A DNA stretch of 64,000 bases from Actinokineospora pegani (lineage in GTDB: Bacteria; Actinomycetota; Actinomycetes; Mycobacteriales; Pseudonocardiaceae). Position 1 is the stretch's first letter, and every line of letters starts with the position of its first letter. This document shows, one piece after another, positions 10,643 to 19,132 of the stretch. The notes below the pieces were generated by a model. That model worked only from the letters and a program-made list of their open reading frames with translations. It searched no databases and was not told the DNA's origin. The stretch is taken from positions 23,394-87,393 of the forward strand of contig NZ_WHOL01000033.1 of assembly GCF_009745975.1 (NCBI RefSeq), given 5' to 3'. A program made the translations under genes and the position numbers.

Positions 10643-10671
10643 GTGTATACACCGAGGGGATAGTCTTATCC
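10643..10671 (-). promoter_or_regulatory. Two adjacent palindromes upstream of the exporter operon
   Basis: GTGTATACAC (10643-10652) is a perfect palindrome, and GGATA-GTCT-TATCC (10658-10671) is a second inverted repeat 5 bp away. This AT-rich patch stands out in GC-rich DNA and lies 52-80 bp upstream of the adaptor start. It is a good candidate for a repressor operator overlapping the promoter. No regulator gene is adjacent. Confidence 0.5.
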
Positions 10672-10774
10672 AGGCCCTACCACCCCAGTTCACTTGCGAA
10701 GACGTCCGGTGATCACCCGAGGTTGCCCGTGCGCGGGAATTGGTCACCGAATCCGTCCGTCGGGGCTCGGACAG

Positions 10775-10812
10775 CACCGTGCCCGCCCTCGCGGACGAGG
10801 ACGGGCACGGTG
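10775..10812 (-). terminator. Terminator hairpin after the acyl-CoA ligase gene
   Basis: CACCGTGCCCG (10775-10785) pairs with CGGGCACGGTG (10802-10812) across a 16-base loop. Flanking CCGTCC and GGACGG arms can lengthen the stem. It begins 11 bp after the fadD stop on the minus strand. Confidence 0.7.
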
Positions 10813-10822
10813 GACGGACGGG

Positions 10823-12610
10823 TCAGCCGAGGTCGATCGTCTCGCGGGTCGGGGACGGCGCGTAGAGGTCGTCGATGTCGTGCGCGTACTTCTCCGCGAT
10901 GGGCTTGCGGCGCAGCTTGAGGGTCGGGGTCAGCTCGTCGCCGCCCGGCTCCCAGACCGCGGACAGGATGCGGAAGCGCTTGACCTGCTCGATGCGCGAG
11001 AGCTTCGCGTTGCCCGCGCGGACCGCCGCGGCCACCAGGTCGCGGACGCCGTCGTGGGCGACGACCGCCGCGGGCGAGTCGGCGGTGCCGTGCTCGGCCG
11101 CCAGCGCGGCGGCCGCGTCGGCGTCGAGCACGATGAGCGCGCTCACGTAGGGCTTGTCGTCGCCGATCGCCACGACCTGGCCGATGACGGAGCTGGCGGC
11201 CTTGATCGAGTTCTCGATGTTGGTCGGCGACATGTTCTTGCCGGAGGAGCTGATGATCAGCTCCTTCTTGCGGTCGACGATGCTGACGAACCCGTCGTCG
11301 TCGATGGTGCCGATGTCGCCGGTGTGCACCCAGCCCTCGGCGTCGACCGTCTCGGCGGTGCGGGTGGGGTCGTTGCGGTAGCCGGTCATGACCGAGCCGC
11401 CGCGGATGAGCAGTTCGCCGTCCTCGGCGAGGACGACCTCGGTGCCGTGCACGGCCCGGCCGACGCTGCCCAGCCGCAGGTGGCCCTCGCGGGTGGAGGT
11501 GCCCAGGCCCGCGGTCTCGGACATGCCCCAGATCTCGTAGATCTTGATGCCCAGGCCCCAGAAGTACTCCAGGGTCTCCAGCGGGATCGCGGCCGCGCCG
11601 GACGCGCACAGCTTCGTCTCGTCCAGGCCGAGCTTCTCGCGCAGCTTGGCCAGGACCAGCTTGTCGGCCAGGCGGTGCCGCAGGGCCAGCGCGCCGGGGA
11701 TGGGCTTGCCCTCGCGCAGCAGCGCGTTGTGCCGGGCGCCGACGCCGACCGCCCACGCCGCGATCTTGCGCTTGGCCGCGCTCGGCTCGGCCGCCAGCGC
11801 GGTGTCGATGGCCAGCTTGAACTTCTGCCACACGCGCGGGACGGCGAAGAAGATCTGCGGGCGCGCGTCGGGCAGGGCGGCGGCGACCAGCTTGGGGTCC
11901 GCCACCGTCGTCACCACGACGCCGAACATGAGCGAGGCGTAGTGCGAGACGACCCGGTCGGCGATGTGCGCCGAGGGCAGGAACGACAGCGCCCGGTCGC
12001 CCGGCTTGAAGTCGTAGGCGTCCTCGACCGCCGCGCTGACCGCCAGCACGTTGGCGTGGGACAGCTCGACGCCCTTGGGCGGGCCGGTGGTGCCCGAGGT
12101 GTAGATGATCGTGGCCAGGTCGCCCGGTTCGACCGCGCGCCAGGCGGCGTCGAAGTCGAAGTCCGGCGCGCCGCCCTCCTCGACCTCGGCCAGCGACAGC
12201 GTCCCCGCCACGCCCGGGTCGAGGCAGATCAGCCGGAGCTGCTCGCCGGACTCGCGCAGCGTGGGGACGAAGCCCTGCTCGGTGACGACGAAGGTGTTGC
12301 CCGCGTTGGCGAACACGTACGCCAACTGCTCGGCGGGGCTGGTGTTGTAGACCGAGAACGGCACCGCGCCCAGGTGCAGCGCGGCGGCGTCGACCAGGTG
12401 GAACTCCGGGCGGTTGGTCAGCATCAGGCCGACCGTGTCGCCCCGGCCGACGCCCAGCGCGGCGAGCCCGGCGGCGATCCGGCGCACCCGCCGGTCGTAC
12501 TCGCGCCAGGTGATGGACACCGCGTCCCCGGGGGTGCGCAGGGCCACCAGGTACGGGTTGCGCTCGGCCGTGGACTGGAAGGCCTCGCAGAGGGTGAGGT
12601 GGCTGCTCAT
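10823..12610 (-). CDS. fadD: Long-chain fatty acid-CoA ligase (AMP-forming)
   Basis: A 595-residue adenylate-forming enzyme that activates fatty acids to acyl-CoA with ATP. It has the P-loop motif IIYTSGTTGPPKGVELSH, YEIWGMSETAG (A5), GWVHTGDIG (A7), and the C-terminal swivel VDRKKELIISSSGKNMSPTN ending before the late lysine TLKLRRKPI. Length and motifs match the FadD15/AcsM type of actinobacteria. ATG at 12610 follows an inverted repeat (12642-12657) that may be an operator. A hairpin closes the unit downstream. The gene lies 123 bp after the CHAT gene on the same strand; linkage in function is not implied. Confidence 0.93.
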   Translation of the reverse strand: MSSHLTLCEAFQSTAERNPYLVALRTPGDAVSITWREYDRRVRRIAAGLAALGVGRGDTVGLMLTNRPEFHLVDAAALHLGAVPFSVYNTSPAEQLAYVFANAGNTFVVTEQGFVPTLRESGEQLRLICLDPGVAGTLSLAEVEEGGAPDFDFDAAWRAVEPGDLATIIYTSGTTGPPKGVELSHANVLAVSAAVEDAYDFKPGDRALSFLPSAHIADRVVSHYASLMFGVVVTTVADPKLVAAALPDARPQIFFAVPRVWQKFKLAIDTALAAEPSAAKRKIAAWAVGVGARHNALLREGKPIPGALALRHRLADKLVLAKLREKLGLDETKLCASGAAAIPLETLEYFWGLGIKIYEIWGMSETAGLGTSTREGHLRLGSVGRAVHGTEVVLAEDGELLIRGGSVMTGYRNDPTRTAETVDAEGWVHTGDIGTIDDDGFVSIVDRKKELIISSSGKNMSPTNIENSIKAASSVIGQVVAIGDDKPYVSALIVLDADAAAALAAEHGTADSPAAVVAHDGVRDLVAAAVRAGNAKLSRIEQVKRFRILSAVWEPGGDELTPTLKLRRKPIAEKYAHDIDDLYAPSPTRETIDLG

Positions 12611-12641
12611 CGCACTGCCTCTCGGTTGTCGACGGGCGGGG

Positions 12642-12657
12642 TGTGTCCTGAGACACA
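12642..12657 (-). promoter_or_regulatory. Inverted repeat upstream of fadD
   Basis: TGTGTC-CTGA-GACACA is a perfect 6-bp inverted repeat with a 4-bp spacer, 32-47 bp upstream of the fadD ATG. Position and symmetry fit a TetR- or GntR-type fatty-acid regulator site, but no family is identified. Confidence 0.45.
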
Positions 12658-12733
12658 GGGCGCTGATCGTAAGGACCGGTGGGACCGGCTGTCCACACCC
12701 GTTTTGCCCGGTTCCTCTCGGCGAACCGCCGGT

Positions 12734-15340
12734 TCAGCCCGCCCCGAGGCAGATGAACGGCCGCCGGTAGGGATCTTGGGCCACCGCCGCGGCGAGCGCG
12801 CGGGCGGGGGCGGCCCCGGCGGCGATCCGCCGGTGGTAGTCGACCATCGCCGTCGCCGCGGCGGTGTCGCCGACCCTGGTCGCGGCGGCGATGACCGTGC
12901 GCACGCCGCCCGCCAGCAGCGCCCCCGCGTAGCCCAGCGCCTCGTCGCCGGGGCGGATGTGGTTCATCGCCAGCTCGCAGGCGGCCAGCACGACCTGCCG
13001 GGGCGGTTGGCGCAGCCGGGCCAGCTCGTAGGCGAACAGCGGCCCGTCGGCCAGCTCCAGGCGGGAGAACAGGGCGTTGGTGGCCTCGTGCGCTCCGTGC
13101 GCGGCCAGGTGCGCCAGCTCCGCGCCGTCGAGGGCGGCGAGCACCTCGGCGACGGTGGCCTGGTCCTCGTCGAGCACCAGCGCCCCGGGGTAGGTCTCGA
13201 GCAGCGGCTGCCCCTCGGCCACCCGCCCGGTCAGCCCCGGCCCGCGGGCCAGCAGGGTGCGCCCCGGCCGGGGGCCCGCCAGCTCGGCGGTCAGCCACGC
13301 GGTCGCCGACGGGGCGACGACCACCGGCCGCCCGAGCAGCGAGGGCAGGCTCCCCCACGGCACCGCGTAGAGCCCGCCGGTCGGCACCACGACCAGCTCG
13401 CGCTCCCCGACGACGTCCAGCAGCGGCCGCACGACCTGCTCGTCGAGCTTGCCCGCGGTGCGCGCCGCCGAGCCCTTGACCACCTCGGTGATCGGCGGCG
13501 GCAGCGTGTCCGGCGCGAGCGCGTCCACGTCGGCGTGCAGCCGCTTGGCCAGCTCCACCGCCGCGGCGAACGACCCCAGCCGCAGCATCCGGCTGCGCGC
13601 CGCGGTGACGACCACGGCGACCAGGTCGCCGTCGGAGGCGACCAGCGACACCAGCGCCCGGTCCCCCAGCGCCGCGGCGACGGCGGCGGCGTCGGCGACC
13701 GGCCGGGCGTCGCCCAGCTCGCCGGAGGCCCAGCCGTGCCGGGCGATCTCGCGCTCCAGCGCGGTGGTCTGCTTGTCCAGGTGCGCGGTGGAGCGGCCGG
13801 TGAGCCGCAACGACTGCGCGGCCCGGCGGACGTTGCGCGCCTCGGCGGCCTTCTCCGCGACCTCCGGCGGCATGGTCACCGGCAGCGGCTCGTAGCGGTA
13901 GACCTGGGCGCGGGTGCGCTCCAGCCAGCCGAACAGGGCGCGCGGGTCGGGCCGCCGCCCGCGCAGCACCTGGCGCACGGCCAGCTCGCCGAGCTCCTGC
14001 CCGTGCACGGCCGTGCCGCAGACCAGCTCGATGCCGCCCATCCGGTCGCGGGCCCGGCCCAGCTCGTCGAGCCCGGCGCGGGCCTGGCGCAGCGCGGCCC
14101 CGGGGTCGCCGGAGCGCACGGCCAGCTCGGCCCGGCACAGCCGCAGCAGCATCCGGTGGTCGATCGGCGTGGTGGCGCGGAAGCGCGGCACCTGGGCGAG
14201 CAGTTCCCTTGCCGCGCCGAGGTTCCCGCGCCGCACCTGCAACCGGGTCGCCAGCAGCAGCGCGAGCGCCTGCTCGTCGTCGAGCCGCAGCCCGCGCAGG
14301 TCCTCGGCGAGCCGCACCGCCCGCCCGACCAAGCCGCGCGGCACCCCCGTCCCGTGCTTGACCGCGGCGTCGACCTGGGCGCGCACGGCGGACAGGCGGG
14401 CGATCGTGGCCCACCGCCCGTTGCCCCGCCGGGTGAAGGCGGTGTGCGCGGCCAACGCCCGCTTGCGCGCGAAACCCTGGTCCCCCAACAGGAGCGCGGC
14501 GGCGGCCCGGGTCACCTCGGCCTCGGCGACGTCCTGCCCACCGCGCTGCTTGCGCAATTCCGGCAACGCCTCGTCGAGCCCCCGCGCGGCCTCGTCGGCG
14601 AGCCCGGCGGCCAGCAGCGCGCGCGCCTGGTCGATGCGGATCACGGGCAGCAGCGTGGGGGCGCGGTCCCGGCAGATGCGCGCGGACTCCTCGTAGGCCG
14701 ACAGCGCGGTGGGCATGTCGCCCGCCATGAACGCGACGTAGCCCAGGTTGTGCCTGGCCTTGATGGCGATCGTCGGATCGGCCTCGTGCCGCTCGGCCAC
14801 CTCGATGCACCGCCGGGCCTCGGCGATCGCGTCGTCCGGCCGGGCGCGCAGGATGTGCCCGAGGCTGCTGTTGAGGTAGGTGATCGCCAACAGCCCCGGA
14901 TCCCCCACCCCCTCGGCGAGATCAGCCTCCAACTCCTCGGCGATCGGCCCCAGCGCCCGCACGCCCTCCTCCGGCCTGCCCACCCGGATCAGCAGGAACC
15001 CCCGCTGCTCCTGCGACAACAACCGCATCCGCTTGCGCACGACAGCGTCCGCGATCTCCCCCACGAGCCCATCGGCGCTGTCGAGCCTGCCCAGCCCCCG
15101 CTCGATCTCCCCCGCCTCGATGTCGGCGTAGGAGGCGGTGATCAACACGTGCACCCGCACCGGGATCAACTCCTGGTGCCCCGGCTCCTCAGCCCCATCG
15201 AGCACCGCCAGCGCCTGATCCACCAACGCCCGCGACTTGGCGAACTCGTAGTCGTAGACGGCCTTGCTGGCCCGCTCCCGCAGCCCCGACGCCCGGCGCA
15301 GCACTCGCCCGCGCGCGTGGGACTGCGAGCCACCGGCCAT
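12734..15340 (-). CDS. TPR-CHAT domain protein (caspase-like protease fold)
   Basis: An 868-residue protein. The first 500 or so residues are alpha-helical TPR-like repeats rich in Ala, Leu and Arg (e.g. KARHNLGYVAFMAGDMPTAL near 200-220). The C-terminal about 300 residues form a CHAT domain. The caspase-type catalytic pair is present: His in LAHLAAHGAH (about 743) and Cys in VVLAACELAMN (about 788). GYAGALLAGGVRTVIAAATRV is the usual CHAT core after the Cys. There is no signal peptide, so it is cytosolic. TPR-CHAT proteins in bacteria include self- or partner-cleaving proteases of defence and death pathways; the target here is unknown. The neighbour upstream on the same strand is a cytosolic subtilisin. 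Confidence 0.88.
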   Translation of the reverse strand: MAGGSQSHARGRVLRRASGLRERASKAVYDYEFAKSRALVDQALAVLDGAEEPGHQELIPVRVHVLITASYADIEAGEIERGLGRLDSADGLVGEIADAVVRKRMRLLSQEQRGFLLIRVGRPEEGVRALGPIAEELEADLAEGVGDPGLLAITYLNSSLGHILRARPDDAIAEARRCIEVAERHEADPTIAIKARHNLGYVAFMAGDMPTALSAYEESARICRDRAPTLLPVIRIDQARALLAAGLADEAARGLDEALPELRKQRGGQDVAEAEVTRAAAALLLGDQGFARKRALAAHTAFTRRGNGRWATIARLSAVRAQVDAAVKHGTGVPRGLVGRAVRLAEDLRGLRLDDEQALALLLATRLQVRRGNLGAARELLAQVPRFRATTPIDHRMLLRLCRAELAVRSGDPGAALRQARAGLDELGRARDRMGGIELVCGTAVHGQELGELAVRQVLRGRRPDPRALFGWLERTRAQVYRYEPLPVTMPPEVAEKAAEARNVRRAAQSLRLTGRSTAHLDKQTTALEREIARHGWASGELGDARPVADAAAVAAALGDRALVSLVASDGDLVAVVVTAARSRMLRLGSFAAAVELAKRLHADVDALAPDTLPPPITEVVKGSAARTAGKLDEQVVRPLLDVVGERELVVVPTGGLYAVPWGSLPSLLGRPVVVAPSATAWLTAELAGPRPGRTLLARGPGLTGRVAEGQPLLETYPGALVLDEDQATVAEVLAALDGAELAHLAAHGAHEATNALFSRLELADGPLFAYELARLRQPPRQVVLAACELAMNHIRPGDEALGYAGALLAGGVRTVIAAATRVGDTAAATAMVDYHRRIAAGAAPARALAAAVAQDPYRRPFICLGAG

Positions 15341-15500
15341 GGCACCAGACCCTACTGCCCCCGCCCCGGACCTGATCAGCCCCTCGAACCGGACCCCAGC
15401 CCCTCAACCCCCGACAACCCGCACCGACCACCCCGCCGACCCCACCGGCCTGAACCACACCCGACCCCACTGACCCGCGCGATGCCGAACCCCGCCCCCT

Positions 15501-15610
15501 CGCGCGACACCAAACCCCACCACACCACCGGGGGCGGCCCTCAGCCCATTCTACCGGCCTCACCCGATCCATACCCCAAAGTCGATCATGCCTGTGGACA
15601 ACTCCGAAAC
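15501..15610 (+). repeat. Dispersed repeat, alpha module, copy 2
   Basis: Same order of blocks as 3004-3110: CGCGACACCAAACCCCACC, then GGGGGCGGCCCTCAGCCC, CATTCTACCGGCCTCACCCG, and AAGTCGATCATGCCTGTGG. The 9-mer TGTGGACAA (15593-15601) is a perfect actinobacterial DnaA box in inverse orientation. Confidence 0.85.
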
Positions 15611-15840
15611 AGCCCGCCAAGTCATGCCCAGGAAACGGCCCTGCGGGCAAACGAAGACCAGGAATCCCGGCCACGCACCACCAGGGATCTCAGCGGCACG
15701 AACAAAGCCGACACCGAATCAATCCGAGAAAACCGCTCGCAAACACTTCACAACAAGCCGCGGGACCCATCCGAACCGACCGTGTTCACGACCACCCCAA
15801 CACCCCGAAACAGTGCGACACCAGACCCGGGCGCTGCCGC

Positions 15841-15950
15841 CCCACCACACCCGCCCAACCAGGCAAAACACTAAGTGAGCGGCATCGACCACTCGGGCGG
15901 CCCCCAGCCCAACCCGAAGCCGATCATGCCTGTCGACAACTCGAAACAGT
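15841..15950 (+). repeat. Dispersed repeat, beta module, copy 2
   Basis: CCCACCACACCCGCCCAACC, AACACTAAGTGAGCGGCAT and GATCATGCCTG match the module at 3377-3495. Its terminal 9-mer is TGTCGACAA, one base away from the DnaA box, so this copy is degenerate. Confidence 0.75.
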
Positions 15951-16012
15951 CCCCGGCCCGCCCGCGGGACCGGCTGCACACCCGCGAGCGCGCCAGGGAA
16001 CCACAGCCCGTC

Positions 16013-17689
16013 TCAGTCGGTGAGCCAGCCCAGGCCGCGTAGCTGGTCGTCCGTGGCGCAGAGGGCGCCACTGGCGCGGGAGCAGCGGTCGCCGGGGCAG
16101 GGGGCGTCGGGGCGGCGGGCGAGGTTGTCGGCGATCATGCCCGCGACGACGGGGGTGGCGAAGGAGGTGCCCGCCCAGACGGCGAAGCCGGTGGTGAGGT
16201 CGTCGGGGTCGGGGGCCGAGCGGGGCATCCTGGGGTTGCCGTCGCCGGGGGTGGTGAGGGCGGCTCCCTCGGGGCCCTGCCAGAGGGGGACGGTCGAGAC
16301 CACGGCGTTGCCGGGGGCCCAGCGGGTCACCCAGTCGCCCTCGTTGGAGAAGGCGGCGACGGTGCGGCCGGAGGCGTTGAGGGCGCCGACGGCGACCAGC
16401 AGGGGGTTGGCCGTGTTGGAGCCGTCGTGGTTGAGCGCCAGCGCCGCGGGGACGAACGGGCGGGTGGTGGCGTCGTTGCCCGCCGCCGCGACGACGAGCA
16501 CGCCCAGGTCGGTCAGCTTGCGGACGGCCTCGGTCAGCAGCAGCCCGGTCTGCTGGTCGGTCTGCTCCGGGTAGAAGCCCAGCGACAGCGACACCACGTC
16601 GACCAACCGCTCGGGGATGTCGTTGTCCAGCGCGTCCTGCACCCGCTTGCGCAGCCACTCCAGCGCCAGCAGGACGGAGGCGTCGGTGGTGATGCCGTCG
16701 GTGTGCAGCACGCGCAGCGACAGGATGCGCGCGTCCGGGCAGTTCTGGTGCACCAGGCCCGCGACGAACGTGCCGTGCCCGGAGTGCGAGTCGGTGACCC
16801 CGAGCAGTTGCTGCAGGACGTCGCGCTCCTCGGCTGGCGAGCACAGCGGCGGCATCGTCCCGCCGTTGGCGTCGGTCATGGTGCGCTCCAGGTCGCCCAG
16901 CAGTTCCTGGAACTCGGTCGAGACCTCGACCACCGGGTCGTCGGCGACCTCGCCGACGGGCAGCCACGGGTGCTCGCCGATGCCGGTGTCCAGCACCGCC
17001 ACCACCGGCCGCCGCCCGCAGGCCAGGTCGGCCGGGTCGGTGACGCGGTGCGGCCGGGGCAGGAAGACCCGGACCGGGTTGCGCGCGCCGGTCGCCAGCG
17101 CGACCCCGCCCCCCACCCCGGACCCGAACGGGACGCCGGAGCCGAACGGCACCCCCGAGCCGAAGGGGACACCGCTGCCGAAGGGCGCGCCCTCGAGCTG
17201 GACAGCCGCCGCGTGCGAGATGTGCTCCAACCCGATCCCCGCCAACTCCTCGTCGGTGAACTTGCGCCGCAGCTTGACCAGGACCGCCCACGGGTCCGGG
17301 CTCTCGTCGGCCAGCGAGTCCTCGTGGCAGCGCACCAGCACGGGCACGCCGAAGCCGGGGTCGAACCCGGCCTCGGCCCCGGCCCACCTCGGCGTCGTGG
17401 GCAGGCGGACGACCAGTTCCGCGCCGAGCGGGGCGACCGCCTGGTTGAACCGCCTGATCAGCTCCGGGTCGCGGGCCACCCGCAGCGGCACCATGAGGGT
17501 GTCGCAGCGGTAGGCGGTCGGGTCCGGCCTGCGGTGGTCGCGTCCGGGCAACGCGCGCGCCGGGTCGAGGTAGCGGGCTCTGTGGCGCACGAGGACAGCG
17601 GGCGCGAGGCCCACCACCTGTGACAGCCCGGTCACCTCGCCGCTCGCGGACTCGGCGATCTCGTTGTCGTTCAGCCCCACAGTCGTCAT
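16013..17689 (-). CDS. Cytosolic subtilisin-like serine protease (S8) with PFGSGV repeat linker
   Basis: A 558-residue protease. Asp is in VAVLDTGIG (about residue 231), His in SHSGHGTFVAGL (about 305), and Ser in AGTSFATPVVAG (about 508), so the triad is complete. The first 155 residues are a domain I do not recognise, followed by a linker with four tandem PFGSGV units (DNA near 17119-17190). There is no signal peptide or transmembrane helix, so it likely acts inside the cell. ATG 17689 is preferred over 17746 because GCAGGAC lies just upstream. It is the gene upstream of the TPR-CHAT gene on the same strand. Subtilisin beside CHAT suggests a protease cascade, which is inference. Confidence 0.85.
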   Translation of the reverse strand: MTTVGLNDNEIAESASGEVTGLSQVVGLAPAVLVRHRARYLDPARALPGRDHRRPDPTAYRCDTLMVPLRVARDPELIRRFNQAVAPLGAELVVRLPTTPRWAGAEAGFDPGFGVPVLVRCHEDSLADESPDPWAVLVKLRRKFTDEELAGIGLEHISHAAAVQLEGAPFGSGVPFGSGVPFGSGVPFGSGVGGGVALATGARNPVRVFLPRPHRVTDPADLACGRRPVVAVLDTGIGEHPWLPVGEVADDPVVEVSTEFQELLGDLERTMTDANGGTMPPLCSPAEERDVLQQLLGVTDSHSGHGTFVAGLVHQNCPDARILSLRVLHTDGITTDASVLLALEWLRKRVQDALDNDIPERLVDVVSLSLGFYPEQTDQQTGLLLTEAVRKLTDLGVLVVAAAGNDATTRPFVPAALALNHDGSNTANPLLVAVGALNASGRTVAAFSNEGDWVTRWAPGNAVVSTVPLWQGPEGAALTTPGDGNPRMPRSAPDPDDLTTGFAVWAGTSFATPVVAGMIADNLARRPDAPCPGDRCSRASGALCATDDQLRGLGWLTD

Positions 17690-18042
17690 GTCCTGCCACC
17701 CCGGTCGCATGGGTTGTCGGTCACAACCGGTGCCCGGTTCCGGCACCGTTCGCTCTGGTCCTGCTCATCCGTAGTAGAGCAGGGCCCACGTCGCCAGATA
17801 CGTCGATCCGACAACTGCCTGCGTAACGGGTGACGAGCGCTGTGATTCGGCCATCAGGGGGATGACTGAACGTGAACCGCGCCGTCACCCCCTCACTCGG
17901 ACAGACCAGTGCGGCCCGACGTGCGGTTTCGTCCACAGCGCCGTCCGCGTGGCCGCAAAACGCCGTCACGCGGCGAAGTCGGGCATCTCCCGGCGTTGCT
18001 CCGAACGGGGTCACCCGGCGTGTGGCGGGATCTGGTGTCGCG
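17690..18042. other. Intergenic region upstream of the subtilisin gene
   Basis: 353 bp between the mnmA stop and the subtilisin start. A 97-codon minus-strand frame at 17721-18014 has no convincing ribosome site or domain and is not called. GGTGCC-CGGTTCC-GGCACC (17728-17746) is a small hairpin, either a weak terminator or an operator. The rest shows nothing I can name. Confidence 0.45.
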
Positions 18043-19131
18043 CTAGGCGGTCGCGGAGATCATCCCGGAGCCGAGCACGACGTCGCCCGCCGGATCGGGG
18101 CGGTAGAGGACCACCGCTTGGCCTGGGGCCACGCCGGTCAGTTCGCCCTCGGGGCGCACGACCAGGTTGCCGCCCACCACGTCCGCCACCGCAGGGGCGG
18201 TCCCGCCGTGGGCGCGGACCTGGGCGACGCACTGGACGCCGGAGGACAGGGGGACGCCCGAGGGCCAGACGGGGCGGTTGGCGGTGATCTCGCGAACGGC
18301 CAGGCGGTCGCGGGGGCCGACGCGGACGGTGCCGGAGACGGGTTCCAGGGACAGGACGTAGCGGGGGCGGCCGTCGGGGGCGGGGGCGTCGATGCCGAGG
18401 CCGTGGCGCTGGCCGACGGTGAAGCCGTGGACGCCCGCGTGGACGCCCAGGACGGTGCCGGTGGTGTCGTCGACGAGGTGGCCGGGGCGGTCGCCGAGCT
18501 TGGCGGTGAGGAAGCCGCGGGTGTCGCCGTCGGGGATGAAGCAGATGTCGTAGCTGTCGGGCTTCTCGGCGACGGCCAGGCCGCGGGTCTGGGCCTCGGC
18601 GCGGACGGCCGACTTCACCGAGTCGCCGAGGGGGAACAGGGCGTGCGCGAGCTGGTCGGGGGTCAGCGAGGCCAGGACGTAGGACTGGTCCTTGTCCAGG
18701 TCGACGGCGCGGCGCAGCTCCGGGCGGCCGTCCACCTGGGCCAGTCGGGCGTAGTGGCCGGTGCACACCGCGTCGAAGCCGAGGGCGATGGCCTTGTCCA
18801 GCAGGGCCTCGAACTTGATGCGCTCGTTGCACTTGAGGCACGGGTTGGGGGTGCGGCCCGCGGCGTACTCGGCGACGAAGTCCTCGACGACGTCCTCGGT
18901 GAACCGCTCGGCGAAGTCCCAGACGTAGAACGGGATGCCCAGCAGGTCGGCCACCCGCCGGGCGTCGTGGGCGTCCTCGACGGTGCAGCAGCCGCGCGAG
19001 CCGGTGCGCAGCGTGCCCGGCTTGGCCGACAGCGCCAGGTGCACCCCGGTCACCTCGTGGCCCGCCTCGACGGCCCTGGCGGCGGCCACCGCCGAGTCGA
19101 CCCCACCGCTCATCGCGGCCAGCACGCGCAC
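18043..19131 (-). CDS. mnmA: tRNA-specific 2-thiouridylase
   Basis: A 362-residue enzyme that installs sulfur at U34 of tRNAs for Lys, Glu and Gln, using sulfur relayed from a cysteine desulfurase. The PP-loop is [11 protein letters not shown] at the N-terminus. The catalytic cysteines are in TPNPCLKCN (about residue 100) and [13 protein letters not shown] (about 195), and CTGHYARL lies between. GTG at 19131 is 1 bp after the desulfurase stop, so sulfur donor and user are coupled. This iscS-trmU order is conserved in mycobacteria. Confidence 0.95.
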   Translation of the reverse strand: MRVLAAMSGGVDSAVAAARAVEAGHEVTGVHLALSAKPGTLRTGSRGCCTVEDAHDARRVADLLGIPFYVWDFAERFTEDVVEDFVAEYAAGRTPNPCLKCNERIKFEALLDKAIALGFDAVCTGHYARLAQVDGRPELRRAVDLDKDQSYVLASLTPDQLAHALFPLGDSVKSAVRAEAQTRGLAVAEKPDSYDICFIPDGDTRGFLTAKLGDRPGHLVDDTTGTVLGVHAGVHGFTVGQRHGLGIDAPAPDGRPRYVLSLEPVSGTVRVGPRDRLAVREITANRPVWPSGVPLSSGVQCVAQVRAHGGTAPAVADVVGGNLVVRPEGELTGVAPGQAVVLYRPDPAGDVVLGSGMISATA

Positions 19132-19132
19132 C

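Larger units (their letters stand above)
15341..16012. other. Gene-free region between the two protease genes, filled with dispersed repeats
   Basis: These 672 bp separate the subtilisin stop from the CHAT start, both on the minus strand. They contain an alpha and a beta copy of the dispersed repeat in plus orientation. I see no supported gene. The segment must also hold the CHAT promoter, probably in the 160 bp next to 15340. Confidence 0.6.

Noticed and set aside
10713..14810. A 1365-codon minus-strand frame
   Set aside because: It overlaps fadD and CHAT in the wrong frame and reads as Arg/Ala/Gly noise.
10694..15874. A 1726-codon open frame on the plus strand
   Set aside because: It is antisense to the fadD and CHAT genes and runs through the repeat region. 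Its Arg/Gly/Asp/Val-rich low-complexity text is the usual third-position GC shadow, with no motif.
17119..17190. Short tandem repeats as a CRISPR or VNTR regulatory element
   Set aside because: They lie in frame inside the subtilisin gene and encode a peptide repeat.
17721..18014. A 97-codon minus-strand frame upstream of the subtilisin
   Set aside because: No ribosome site, no recognisable domain, and it overlaps the likely promoter region.
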